Origin: Breznakibacter xylanolyticus
Lineage (GTDB): Bacteria; Bacteroidota; Bacteroidia; Bacteroidales; Marinilabiliaceae
Reading direction: 5' to 3'
Assembly (NCBI RefSeq): GCF_003254275.1
Contig: NZ_QKZK01000011.1
Coordinates: forward strand, 62,001 to 126,000
Length of the DNA stretch: 64,000 nt
Position numbers and translations under genes: made by a program. How positions within the stretch are numbered: position 1 is the stretch's first letter; every line of letters begins with the position of its first letter. Below are positions 1-8,349 of the stretch, in pieces. The notes beneath the pieces were generated by a model, which searched no databases, was not told where the DNA came from, and saw only the letters and a program-made list of their open reading frames with translations.

Positions 1-1835
1 GAGATGCCACCCACGAACACCACGATGTCGGCATCGCGCACCCGCTCAATAGAGGCGGCCATGTCGATGGGCTCCTTAAAGCCCAAATCGAAATTGAGCT
101 GGGCATCGCCCATGGTGTAGTCGAAGTCGAGTTGCAGTTCGTACGTTTCGCCGGCTGAGACGGGCATCTTGTAGTTGCCTTTGCGGCTGCCGTGGTTGCT
201 GCGAAACGATTTTACCTCGTTGCCATTGACCCAAAGCTTGATTTGTCCGCAATAAAACAGGTCGAAAATCACTTCGCCTGACTGTTGTGGGGTAAACGAG
301 GCACTGTAACTGGCGGCAAACCCGGTGAGGTTGACGCCCGGGGCAAACACCGTTGCCCCCGAAGTGCAAAACCGGAAGGGCGATGCTACCTCTGCCTGGG
401 CAACCGGCGAGAGGGTGCGGTCGGGGCTGTTCCAATATCGGGCGGCGAAGCCCTGACGGCCGTTGTGGGTGCAGTGGTTAAAGGCGCTTTGCATGAGGGT
501 GCGTTCCACCAGGTCGCAACCGGGCTCATAAATGAGGCTATCGTCGTTGCCCATCATGGCGCGGATGCCTTGCAGGATAGTGACGGTGTGCGGCGGCGTG
601 CCGTTGTAGTTGCCCCATTGCATCACCGAGTCGTTGGCGTTGGGTCCCATCACGGCGATGGTGAGTCCGCCGGTTTTCAACGGCAAAAAGTTATTGCGGT
701 TGTGCAACAGGGTCATCGACTGGCGTGCCATCATCAGCGCAATGGAATCGTGTTGAGCCGAAGCCACCACCCGGTAGGGGATGGCCGACCACGACACGTC
801 GCTGAGGTTGTCCATCTCACCCAGGTCGAAGCGGGCTTTGAGCAATCGCACGACCGATCGGTCAATCTCTTTTTCGTCGATGAGACCTCGGTTCACACTC
901 TCCTTTAGTGCGCGATAGCTCGATCCGCAGTCCAGGTCGGTGCCCATGAGCACCGCGTCGGCCGAAGCCGAGGCCGCATCGGGATGGGTGGCGTGGGCGT
1001 TGGGTTTGTAGAAGTCGGCAATGGCACCGCAGTCGGCCACCACAATGCCATCGAAGCCCCATTGCTGGCGCAGGATGCGGGTGAGCAGTTTGTTCGATCC
1101 GCAGCAGGGCGCCCCTTCAAAGCGGTTGTAGGCGCACATCACCTCACGCACTTTGGCATCTTTCACCAGGGCTTCGAAGGCGGGCAGATAGGTCTCGTGC
1201 AGGTCGCGGGCAGGGAGCGACGCCACGTCGAAGGAGTGGCGGTTCCACTCGGGGCCCGAGTGCACGGCAAAATGCTTGGCGCAGGCATGCAGCTTGTTGT
1301 ATTTGGCGGTGTCGGGCCCTTGCAGTGCCTTTACCACGGCCACGCCCATCGCCGAGGCCAGCCAGGGGTCTTCGCCATAGGTCTCTATGCCGCGTCCCCA
1401 GCGGGGGTCACGAAAAATGTTGACCGTGGGCGTCCACATGGTGAGGCCCTGATAGCGCAGTCGGCTTCCTTCTTCAATAAAGCGGGTGTTTTTGGCTCGA
1501 GCCTCGTCGGACACAGCTTCGAAGACCCGGCTCACCGCCCCGGTGTTGAACGAGGCAGCCATGCCAATGGGCTGGGGGAACACTGTGGCCACCCCGGCGC
1601 GCGCTACCCCGTGCAAGGCTTCGTTCCACCAGTTGTAGGCTTGGATGCCCAGCCGTTCCACCGGGCGCGAGGCGTCCATCATCAGCAGGGTTTTTTCTTC
1701 GAGGGTGAGACGACCTGTCAGGTCGGTGGCGCGTTCTGTGCTGCTGAGCGTCTTGTCCTGCCAGGGTTGCACCGTTTGGGCGCCAGCCACCATGGCCACG
1801 AAGACCAGGGGGAGCGTGAGGAATTTGGATGTCAT
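1..1835 (-). CDS. GH3 beta-xylosidase/beta-glucosidase, C-terminus cut off by window edge
   Basis: Secreted glycoside hydrolase family 3 enzyme that releases terminal beta-linked sugars (xylose or glucose) from oligosaccharides. I translated it by hand: 611 codons lie in the window. The start at 1835 gives a signal peptide ending near AGA at residues 17-19. The TIM barrel holds WWNEALHG (69-76), KHF (187-189) and the nucleophile loop FDGIVVADCGAI, with Asp268 as predicted nucleophile. After the second domain begins (LTIAVMGPNAND), a PA14-like insert starts near residue 461 (FAARYW). This layout is typical of the xylan-related GH3 enzymes of Bacteroidota, which run to about 850-870 residues, so some 250 residues are missing. 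A dispersed repeat sits 13 nt upstream of the start. Family assignment is firm; xylose versus glucose preference is inferred from the PA14 insert and the nearby xylan genes. Confidence 0.93.
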   Translation of the reverse strand, partial: MTSKFLTLPLVFVAMVAGAQTVQPWQDKTLSSTERATDLTGRLTLEEKTLLMMDASRPVERLGIQAYNWWNEALHGVARAGVATVFPQPIGMAASFNTGAVSRVFEAVSDEARAKNTRFIEEGSRLRYQGLTMWTPTVNIFRDPRWGRGIETYGEDPWLASAMGVAVVKALQGPDTAKYNKLHACAKHFAVHSGPEWNRHSFDVASLPARDLHETYLPAFEALVKDAKVREVMCAYNRFEGAPCCGSNKLLTRILRQQWGFDGIVVADCGAIADFYKPNAHATHPDAASASADAVLMGTDLDCGSSYRALKESVNRGLIDEKEIDRSVVRLLKARFDLGEMDNLSDVSWSAIPYRVVASAQHDSIALMMARQSMTLLHNRNNFLPLKTGGLTIAVMGPNANDSVMQWGNYNGTPPHTVTILQGIRAMMGNDDSLIYEPGCDLVERTLMQSAFNHCTHNGRQGFAARYWNSPDRTLSPVAQAEVASPFRFCTSGATVFAPGVNLTGFAASYSASFTPQQSGEVIFDLFYCGQIKLWVNGNEVKSFRSNHGSRKGNYKMPVSAGETYELQLDFDYTMGDAQLNFDLGFKEPIDMAASIERVRDADIVVFVGGI

Positions 1836-1848
1836 GTGGTTATAAATT

Positions 1849-2005
1849 AGCCCCCTTATTCCCCAAAGGGGGACATCAGGATTTGTTTCGTCATATTTGC
1901 TGCCGACACTTATATGCTTTCGCTTTTGTACTTTAGTATGCTTGTCCTCTCGTACTCTCGCACTCTTGTACTTTTGCACTCTCGCACTTCTGCACTCTTG
2001 CACAT
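1849..2005 (-). repeat. Dispersed intergenic repeat, copy 1 (head plus pyrimidine-rich tail)
   Basis: The head (1849-1904) reads CCCCCTT..AAAGGGGG, a short inverted repeat, followed by GGATTTGTTTCGTCATAT. The same last part recurs in inverted orientation at 25735-25790, with 25 of 26 bases shared at the end. After the head comes a stretch of degenerate 7-bp units (ACTCTTG, ACTCTCGC). Read in the direction of the GH3 gene, the element lies 13 nt before the ATG. Copies at 25735-25790 and 33118-33149 have the same orientation relative to their downstream genes. Confidence 0.75.
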
Positions 2006-2179
2006 AGCCGTTCATCACTCTTTCTCACAAATCTACAAGATGCCCGGGTGCCAGGGGTGCAGATATTGGGCGATTAGGTGGTGAATCTGGTCGGATGGAG
2101 GAGCAGGTGTGGAAAATTTGTGCGGGTTTGATGTGAGAATGATGTTGAGTTGGTTTGACGGGTTTCAACGGGATATTGA

Positions 2180-2310
2180 TCCGACGCACCATCGGAGCAT
2201 AGTCCGACGCACCATCGGAGCCTAATCCGATGCACTATCGGAGCATAGTCCGATGCATCGTCGGAGCCTCATCCGATACATCATCGGACGATGCTCCGAT
2301 GAGCATACTC
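2180..2310. repeat. 23-bp tandem array of TCCGA..TCGGA palindromes
   Basis: Four full 23-bp units (2180-2202, 2203-2225, 2226-2248, 2249-2271) and a fifth partial unit (2272-2288) follow each other directly. Each unit contains a 17-nt inverted repeat of the type TCCGAYGCAYYRTCGGA, and the 6-nt spacers alternate between GCATAG and GCCTAA/GCCTCA. The array ends in a reversed arrangement (ATCGGACGATGCTCCGAT). There are no unique spacers, so this is not a CRISPR array. It lies 345-465 bp upstream of the GH3 start and 260 bp past the GH5 stop. Confidence 0.8.
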
Positions 2311-2499
2311 CTGTAATGGCCGGGGTTTGATGATGCAGATGTTATGACTGATCAGCCTTGTTATGTCAATGCATGATGTTACATCAATCATACCCATGTC
2401 TTTCATGGGTAGGCCATGCGAAGATGTCAATGAGCGCCTCAGCCTGTGTTTCTTACTCAGCATTTGCATCTTGACTGATCATTCGATGGTGAGAAGCAT

Positions 2500-2529
2500 A
2501 AAAAAACCACCCCCGCAATGCGAAGGTGG
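2500..2529 (-). terminator. Rho-independent terminator of the GH5 gene
   Basis: On the minus strand a CCACC/GGTGG stem with an inner CGC/GCG pairing is followed by seven T residues. It lies 32 nt past the GH5 stop codon. Confidence 0.7.
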
Positions 2530-2560
2530 ATGGTGTCATCAATGTATAGCATCAATCCCC

Positions 2561-5218
2561 TTATTTTATAAACTTCATCGTTTGGGTTTGGCCATCAGCC
2601 AGGGTTGCTTCAATGATATAGGTGCCCTTGGGCCATTGACCAATGGCGATGTCGGAGGGCTGGTTGTAGCGCGCCAAAGGGGTGCCGTTGAGACTGCATA
2701 TTTGTGCCCGTGTCCATTCACAGTTGGGGTTGAGGATGAGTGTGTCGCCGTTGACCCATGCCATGGGTTGTGGCAAGGAGTGGGAGGGAGTGATGTGGCT
2801 GGCTTCCGGCAGCACAAATTCAAGGTAATTGATATTGGCCGAGCCAGACTTGAAGGCCAGTCGAAACGTGTTCCATCCTTCTTGCAGGGCGATGGCGCCC
2901 ATCTCGGTGGTTTGCCAGGTTTGCCATCCGCCGGTAGGCGCGAGCGCTTTGGCCAGTAGTTCGGTGTTGTTTTGAGTGTTGATGCCCACCGTGGCCGTTT
3001 GTTCCGACGCGTGACGGATGCGGATGGTGTATTGCCCGGCCTTGGCTGCTTTGACCGAGTATTGTAGCCATTCCCCGGCATTGGTCCACCCCAGGTTGTA
3101 GCCATTCGATTTATCATCGGTCACCCCTTCGGTTTTGTTAAAGTCCACCGCATCGTTGCGCCCCGTCCATCCGGCATTGTAGGCACCGGCATCCATGGCG
3201 GTGCGCTCGATTACCTGGTCGCTGTTGTTTTCATAAAAGGCATAGCCCTGACGTCCCAGATCATAGTGAGTGGTGTGCACCACGCCCGGAACGATGTTGG
3301 TGGGATAGGGGCGCGTGAGGGTGCCGTCGGGCTGTTGGTCGATGAGGGCAAACAGCACATCGTGGTTGATTTTGCAGTTGGCCATCTTCACGGTTTCGAG
3401 AAACTCGTTAAAGATGGCTCGGTTGCCCGCTTTGTCGTTGGCGTCGAGCCCGGTGCCGTGGTTGATGAAGTCGCTGATTTTGCCGAAGGCATCACCCGTT
3501 TGGATGCTGGTGAAGCCGCTGATGTTGTCAATTTTCTTGTGCGCCCACCAAGCCCAGCCAATGTTTCGGCTCTCGGCCAGCTTCACGGTTTGGTAAAACC
3601 ATTCGTTGGCGTTTTCGCCCGTCTCGCCCAGCCACAGGGGCACGTTGTGTTTGGTGCGGAGGTCTTCGCCCGCAAAACCGTCATGTTTCGCCCAGTATTT
3701 ATGGCAACTGAAGGCCACGTTGTCGTCCCAGTCGGCGCCCCATAACTCGGGGGCAATGGTGGCGAAGTCGTTGGCAAAGCCGTTTCCTTCAAGGTAAATG
3801 ATGCTGTGGCGGTCGTGCAGGCGAATGACCTTCGTGCAGCGTTTGTACAGGTCAAGCAGGTTCAGATTGTCGCCCGTGTAGTAGTTGGTTTCGTTCAGTA
3901 GGTCATATCCGCCCATCCACTCTTTGTCGCCAAAGCGACGGGCGAGTTCCTGCCACAACAACACGGTCTTGTCCTGATATTGACGGGCGGTGCCATCGCT
4001 GTTGCCGTCCCACAATCCGGGCGACCGGCTGTCGGAAATGGCGTGGTCGTTGCCCTGGCCGCCGGGCGCTGCATGCAAATCCAGCACCAGGTACATCTCG
4101 TTGGCCGCGCACCATTGCCGCAGTTGTTCGGTCATCTCAAACCCTTTTTCAACGAAGGTGTTGTCATCGGCATCCGTGCCGATGAACAGGTTGTAGTGCA
4201 TTGGCAGGCGGATGGCGTTGAAGCCCCATTTCTTGAGTGAGTCCACATCATCTTTGGTGATGTAGTTGGCCATGTATCCATCGACGAAGGCTTGCAAGTC
4301 GGCCGGTTCCAGCGCCAGACTCATACGCCCCACAATGTCCTGCATGATGCCGGCTTTGGCATAGTCGGTCACCTTCCACATGTAGGGCTCCCACACCATA
4401 TAGTTGCCCAGTCCGATGGCGCGCATCACAAAATTGTTGCCTTGGGCGTCGGTGATTTGGTTGCCGGTTCGTTTCAGATAGTTTTGTGGTGATGTCAGCG
4501 GCACCGGAACGCCTTTCCAACTGTTCACCACGTCGTGGGTGACTTGTGTCGATGCCGTGCTTACGGCAAAGGCGTCGGCGGCCGATTGCTCGTAATCCCA
4601 CGCTGCCCCGCACAGGTATTTATAATAGTAAGTCTGGTCGGGCGTGAGGTCGAGCGTCACCGCAAAGGTTCCCTCGCCAGTTTTTGGCATCTTCACGCAA
4701 CGCCCTTTGGGGACTTCCCAATTGCCCAGTTCATCCATGTCGGTGGCGTTGTCGTTGTCGCCTCCGGCCAGATACACCTCTTGTGTCGATGCCGGCACCG
4801 TCACGTTAAAGGTCACTGTGGTCACTTTGGGGGGGATGGCTGTCCAGTCTGTTACGGTGTTGATGCGGTGGTTGTCGCCTGTTTCATCCTGTGTGCCGGT
4901 GGTGAAGGGGGTGCTGGCGTTGGGCGATTGTTCGTACTTCCAGTTGGGGCCGCACAAAAACATGTATTGGTAGGCGGTGTTGGGTTGTAGTTCCACAGTG
5001 AGCGTCCATCGGGTGGCGTTGGTGGCATTCATGGGCAAGGCTCTGTTTTCGTTGGCGCCCCAGTTGCCCAGTGCATCGGTGCTGCCAATGAGGTACACCT
5101 TTTGCGTGCCATTGGGCACGGTCACATCGAACCTCACTTTTACCGCATGCGCCAGTGTGGCCATGGCTGCTGTCAGCAGGGTTGCAAGGCATCTTTTGTA
5201 GAAGTTTTTCATTTTCAT
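2561..5218 (-). CDS. Secreted multi-module GH5 glycanase with CBM20-like and CBM6-like modules
   Basis: Secreted endo-glycanase of glycoside hydrolase family 5, 885 residues from the ATG at 5218 (a second ATG at 5212 is equally possible). I rejected the longer frame to 5296 because its first 26 residues are polar and precede a clear signal peptide ending LAHA. Modules in order: two repeats resembling CBM20-type starch-binding domains (about 27-124 and 134-236, both with YLxG..LGNW and Y..LCG.xW), the GH5 barrel (about 249-614), a CBM6/CBM35-like module (about 644-804; GWTNAGEWLQYSV) and a C-terminal sorting-type tail (819-885) ending KGTYIIEA..KFIK. Predicted acid/base is Glu443 in LLNETN and nucleophile Glu532 in WLGETGEN. 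The tail suggests export by a type IX-like route. The exact polysaccharide cannot be read from sequence. Confidence 0.92.
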   Translation of the reverse strand: MKMKNFYKRCLATLLTAAMATLAHAVKVRFDVTVPNGTQKVYLIGSTDALGNWGANENRALPMNATNATRWTLTVELQPNTAYQYMFLCGPNWKYEQSPNASTPFTTGTQDETGDNHRINTVTDWTAIPPKVTTVTFNVTVPASTQEVYLAGGDNDNATDMDELGNWEVPKGRCVKMPKTGEGTFAVTLDLTPDQTYYYKYLCGAAWDYEQSAADAFAVSTASTQVTHDVVNSWKGVPVPLTSPQNYLKRTGNQITDAQGNNFVMRAIGLGNYMVWEPYMWKVTDYAKAGIMQDIVGRMSLALEPADLQAFVDGYMANYITKDDVDSLKKWGFNAIRLPMHYNLFIGTDADDNTFVEKGFEMTEQLRQWCAANEMYLVLDLHAAPGGQGNDHAISDSRSPGLWDGNSDGTARQYQDKTVLLWQELARRFGDKEWMGGYDLLNETNYYTGDNLNLLDLYKRCTKVIRLHDRHSIIYLEGNGFANDFATIAPELWGADWDDNVAFSCHKYWAKHDGFAGEDLRTKHNVPLWLGETGENANEWFYQTVKLAESRNIGWAWWAHKKIDNISGFTSIQTGDAFGKISDFINHGTGLDANDKAGNRAIFNEFLETVKMANCKINHDVLFALIDQQPDGTLTRPYPTNIVPGVVHTTHYDLGRQGYAFYENNSDQVIERTAMDAGAYNAGWTGRNDAVDFNKTEGVTDDKSNGYNLGWTNAGEWLQYSVKAAKAGQYTIRIRHASEQTATVGINTQNNTELLAKALAPTGGWQTWQTTEMGAIALQEGWNTFRLAFKSGSANINYLEFVLPEASHITPSHSLPQPMAWVNGDTLILNPNCEWTRAQICSLNGTPLARYNQPSDIAIGQWPKGTYIIEATLADGQTQTMKFIK

Positions 5219-5499
5219 TGTTTTGATTTTATGAGGGTTTGATGATGAATGCGAAGTTACTGTCTCGTCAGGTTCATGCCTTGTTTGGCACCTCATCTAA
5301 AACTCATCTGCCTCCTCATTCAAATCCCATCCTATTGATCTTTTGATGCCGGGGCGGTATTTGTTGTATGTTTCAATGACTTTTTTTGGATGCTTTATGT
5401 TTGGCTCCTTTCAACGCATTGTTTCTTTCAAATCCATGGCGTCATCGTGTCGTTGCAATCAAAAACTCCGTGTATCTTCGTTGACACAAACCACCAGTT

Positions 5500-6339
5500 A
5501 TGATATTAATTGCCGATAGCGGTTCCACCACCACCGATTGGTGCCTGATGGATGCCACGCAACGTCTCTATTTTCAAACGCGGGGCATCAATCCTTTTAT
5601 GGAATCGCCTGTTGACATCTTGCAAATGATTCAGTCTGAATTGTTGCCTCACTTGCATTTTCCACCCGCCAACGTGTTTTTTTATGGTGCCGGATGTGTG
5701 CATCGCGGCCGCGACAATGTGCGTGACGCCCTCGTGCAGGCCTTCCCCGATGTGCCTGTTGAGATTGAAAGTGATTTGTTGGCGGCTGCCCGTGCCCTGT
5801 GCGGGCATCAGCCCGGCATTGCCTGCATTGTGGGTACCGGCTCTAACTCGTGCTATTACGACGGGCTGGCCATTGTCGACAATGTTTCGCCCCTGGGGTA
5901 TGTGCTGGGCGATGAGGGAAGTGGCGCCGTTATTGGTCGTTTGTTTGTGGGGGCACTCTTAAAGAATCAGTTCTCCGATGATCTTAAAAGTCGTTTCTTT
6001 GCCGAGTATGAGCTAACGGTTCCCGACATCATCGAGCGGGTTTATCGCCAGCCTTACCCCAATCGGTTTCTGGCTTCCTTCATGCCATTTGTGCATCGTC
6101 ACTTGCATTTCGATGGCGTTCGGGCATTGGTGATGGATGAATTCGGACGTTTTATCCGGCGCAATGTAATGCAGTATCCTCAGGCTGCTTCGCTCCCCAT
6201 TCACATGACAGGGAGTGTGGCCTGGCATTTCGCGACATTGATGACCGAGGTTCTTGAGCAAAGCCGGCTCCGGGTGGGAACCATTTGTGCCTCGCCATTG
6301 GAACGGTTGGTCGTTTATCATCAAAGCCGTTTGATATGA
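5500..6339 (+). CDS. murK: BadF/BadG-type amino sugar kinase, probable MurK (MurNAc/GlcNAc kinase)
   Basis: Cytoplasmic ATP-dependent sugar kinase of the BadF/BadG/BcrA/BcrD family (ASKHA fold), 279 residues. The N-terminal phosphate loop is ILIADSGSTTTDW (2-14), a second nucleotide loop is IVGTGSNSCYY, and the acidic loop GYVLGDEGSGAVIG follows. The stop codon overlaps the start of murQ (ATGA at 6336-6339), which points to translational coupling. In Tannerella and clostridia this kinase phosphorylates N-acetylmuramic acid, and MurQ then cleaves the product. I therefore call it MurK from family plus partner. A plain N-acetylglucosamine kinase is the main alternative. No murT-like transporter is adjacent here. 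Confidence 0.85.
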   Translation: MILIADSGSTTTDWCLMDATQRLYFQTRGINPFMESPVDILQMIQSELLPHLHFPPANVFFYGAGCVHRGRDNVRDALVQAFPDVPVEIESDLLAAARALCGHQPGIACIVGTGSNSCYYDGLAIVDNVSPLGYVLGDEGSGAVIGRLFVGALLKNQFSDDLKSRFFAEYELTVPDIIERVYRQPYPNRFLASFMPFVHRHLHFDGVRALVMDEFGRFIRRNVMQYPQAASLPIHMTGSVAWHFATLMTEVLEQSRLRVGTICASPLERLVVYHQSRLI

Positions 6340-7175
6340 ATTCTTTGCCACCCACCGAAGAGTCGTCGGAGTATGCCCATTTGGATTTGCTCTCCATCGC
6401 CGAGATCATGGATATTATCAATGCTGAAGATGCGCGTGTACATGCTGCTGTGAGGCGCGCTTTTCCCCAAATTGAGACTCTGATTGCCTTGGTGGTTCGG
6501 CGTTTGAAGGCCGGCAGTCGACTTTTTTATATCGGTGCCGGAACCAGTGGTCGCCTTGGGGTGCTCGATGCCAGTGAATTGCCTCCCACCTTTGGGGTGC
6601 CCGATGGTTTAGTGACGGGCGTGATTGCCGGTGGTGACGTCGCTCTGCGCGGGGCTGTGGAGGGGGCTGAAGATGACTTGCAGGCCGGCTGGCGAACCCT
6701 GATGGCCTTAGGTGCTCAATCGGGTGATGTGGTCGTTGGTATTGCTGCATCAGGAACCACGCCTTATGTGATGGGGGCGTTGAGCGATGCTCGTCGGCAT
6801 GGTTTGCTGACCGGTGCGATCACTGCCAATCCTCATTCTCCGCTCACGCAATTGGTTGATGCGCCTGTGGTTGTTGAAACGGGGCCGGAGGTCATTGCCG
6901 GAAGCACCCGCCTGAAGGCCGGTACAGCACAAAAGATGGTGTTGAACATGTTGTCGACCACAGCAATGATTCAATTGGGACGCGTGAGGGGCAACGCGAT
7001 GGTGAACATGCAGCTCAAAAATCAAAAACTTATTGGACGTGCCATCCGATTATTGATGTTCGAACTGGGATTGGATGCGGGGGAGGCCACCCGATTGTTG
7101 GGCGAGCACGGCTCGGTGCAGCGTATTTTAGAGATCTATGGCACAAAAAAAACCGGCCACAAGGACCGGTCATAA
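6336..7175 (+). CDS. murQ: N-acetylmuramic acid 6-phosphate etherase
   Basis: Cytoplasmic SIS-domain lyase that removes D-lactate from MurNAc-6-phosphate, giving GlcNAc-6-phosphate for peptidoglycan recycling. The 279-residue product carries the family signatures YIGAGTSGRLGVLDASELPP and GIAASGTTPYV, with the later GTAQKMVLNMLSTTAMI and VNMQLKN blocks. I chose the ATG at 6336, which overlaps the murK stop by four bases, over the upstream frame opening at 6285, which would lie inside murK. The last bases of the gene (7152-7170) form an inverted repeat used as terminator by the opposing gene. The pair with murK is typical of the MurK-MurQ salvage route. Confidence 0.96.
   Translation: MNSLPPTEESSEYAHLDLLSIAEIMDIINAEDARVHAAVRRAFPQIETLIALVVRRLKAGSRLFYIGAGTSGRLGVLDASELPPTFGVPDGLVTGVIAGGDVALRGAVEGAEDDLQAGWRTLMALGAQSGDVVVGIAASGTTPYVMGALSDARRHGLLTGAITANPHSPLTQLVDAPVVVETGPEVIAGSTRLKAGTAQKMVLNMLSTTAMIQLGRVRGNAMVNMQLKNQKLIGRAIRLLMFELGLDAGEATRLLGEHGSVQRILEIYGTKKTGHKDRS
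7145..7170 (-). terminator. Terminator of the thioredoxin-like gene, embedded in murQ
   Basis: The plus strand reads A8 then ACCGG(7152-7156)..CCGGT(7166-7170). On the minus strand this is a GC-rich hairpin with an extra CC/GG pair, followed by eight T residues. The structure lies inside the last codons of murQ and just past the stop of the convergent gene. Confidence 0.7.
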
Positions 7176-7178
7176 GTA

Positions 7179-7712
7179 TCAGCTGTTTTGGGAGAGGCGT
7201 TGCAGGGCATCTTCGATGACTTGCAGGTTGTTACCCGCAGCCACAATGCGTCCTTCTCCGTCAATGAGGTACTTGCTGTTTTCCTTGACGTTCCACGTCG
7301 CAGCAAGCGGCGATTCGCTTCCCCTGGCATCGAACACATGGTACGAATAATTCAGGTTGTCGTTGCTTATCGCAGTGATCAAAGGCGTTTTGAATCGGTC
7401 GAGCGAGATGCTCACAATCACAAAACCTTCGCCTTTGAGGAAGTTGTTTTGGCCGTACGACTCGAGGAGTGCGGCCTTGGTGTGGTTCTCGATTCGGTCG
7501 TTGGCATTAAATGAAGCCCAAAAATCGACCAGAATCATTTTCCCCCGCAGATGGCTCATGGTGAGCTTTTCCCCGTTTAGCAGGGTGGTCTCGATGTTGG
7601 GGGCTTGGTTTCCCGGCTCTGTGCCGATAGCAGGTGTCATGGCTTTGTCAGCCCACGACAGCAGTGCTAAACCAATCACAATCAGGGATAATGCAAGTTT
7701 GATTTTTCGCAT
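7179..7712 (-). CDS. TlpA/thioredoxin-fold protein lacking the CxxC active site
   Basis: Predicted periplasmic or membrane-anchored thioredoxin-fold protein of 177 residues. An N-terminal hydrophobic segment (6-20) is followed by the TlpA/AhpC-type fold: APNIETTLLNGEKLTMSHLRGKMILVDFWAS (37-67), then the active-site region. Where family members read WCxxC, this one reads FNAND (68-72), so both cysteines are replaced (Asn69, Asp72). The rest of the fold looks sound: VSISLD, the cis-Pro-like SPLAATWNV and KYLIDGEGRIVA. It cannot do normal thiol-disulfide exchange. A binding or scaffold role is possible, but I do not assign one. It is convergent with murQ, with three bases between the stops. Confidence 0.85.
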   Translation of the reverse strand: MRKIKLALSLIVIGLALLSWADKAMTPAIGTEPGNQAPNIETTLLNGEKLTMSHLRGKMILVDFWASFNANDRIENHTKAALLESYGQNNFLKGEGFVIVSISLDRFKTPLITAISNDNLNYSYHVFDARGSESPLAATWNVKENSKYLIDGEGRIVAAGNNLQVIEDALQRLSQNS

Positions 7713-8349
7713 GCATGTTGTTTAGGTGAAACTTATGGCAGCAAAATTCTAAATTTATTTTGCTGCTCTTTCATTTTTTAGATGAAAGGAATCAATCCGT
7801 TGATGAACGGAAAAATTCAGACCGCAAATATATGCTCTAAAGCACAAAAAAACGTCTAATAAATTTGCCGAAAAGTTAATTTAAGTGTTAAATTAATAGC
7901 AAAAAATAGTAAGTATCAGATAATCAACGTTTATTAAATAGTGTTTTTAACGTTGCTTCAATGGGGCTTTTAGATGGCTGAAGGGTGTCGGAAGCTTATT
8001 GGAGCTGGGTTTTTAACGAAGTGTTAAAAGATATTGCGGATGTGCTTGTTTTGCGCAAAAGTGAGTTTTGTATGAATCAATGAATTTTACTTTCGCTTCA
8101 AGGGATTTCTTTTTAATGACGTATGGACTTTTTGCCTTTGTCGATCATTGTTTTGAAGCATAATTGTTATTTTTATTTCCTGTGGGTGGTGTTTTGTTTT
8201 TAGAACAAAATGCAATCCTGGCTGTTTTTAGTCTTAGCTTGTTTGGATGCATTTAAAGTATGTATATATTTGCATATATTGACGTATTTTTTGGAACTGA
8301 TTTTTAATTGGTGTCCGTTTAAAAACTGAAACATATAGATGATAATGAT
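7713..8349. other. Long AT-rich intergenic region with the dsbD promoter
   Basis: The 637-bp divergent region holds no credible gene. It is AT-rich and has many A/T runs. It carries the probable promoter of the reductase gene near its right end (8242-8272). I saw no other structure. Confidence 0.7.
8242..8272 (+). promoter_or_regulatory. Bacteroidota-type promoter for the DsbD-family gene
   Basis: TTTG at 8242-8245 and TATATTTG at 8265-8272 with a 19-nt spacer match the Bacteroidota primary sigma factor consensus (TTTG, 19-21 nt, TAnnTTTG). The start codon at 8350 lies about 70 nt after the expected transcription start. Confidence 0.7.

Larger units (their letters stand above)
1836..2560. 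other. Intergenic region between GH3 and GH5 genes; no gene, repeat-rich
   Basis: This 725-bp gap holds no convincing gene. It contains a dispersed repeat head (1849-1904), a low-complexity pyrimidine-rich tail of cact/ctct-type units (about 1915-2005), a 23-bp palindromic tandem array (2180-2300) and a terminator hairpin for the GH5 gene (2500-2529). The short open frames across 2281-2959 follow the repeat or shadow the GH5 gene. Confidence 0.8.

Noticed and set aside
285-908. A 207-residue plus-strand frame at the window start
   Set aside because: It runs antisense to the GH3 PA14-like insert and barrel, and shows no motif of its own.
984-1850. A 288-residue open frame on the plus strand opposite the GH3 gene
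   Set aside because: The minus-strand translation is a clear GH3 enzyme with all motifs. The opposite frame is rich in Gly, His, Val and Arg, as expected of an antisense shadow of GC-rich coding DNA.
2180-2310. Possible CRISPR array
   Set aside because: The units follow each other without unique spacers and each is only 23 bp. No cas gene is present.
5219-5296. Longer N-terminus of the GH5 protein
   Set aside because: The 26 extra residues are polar and precede a normal signal peptide that starts at 5218 or 5212.
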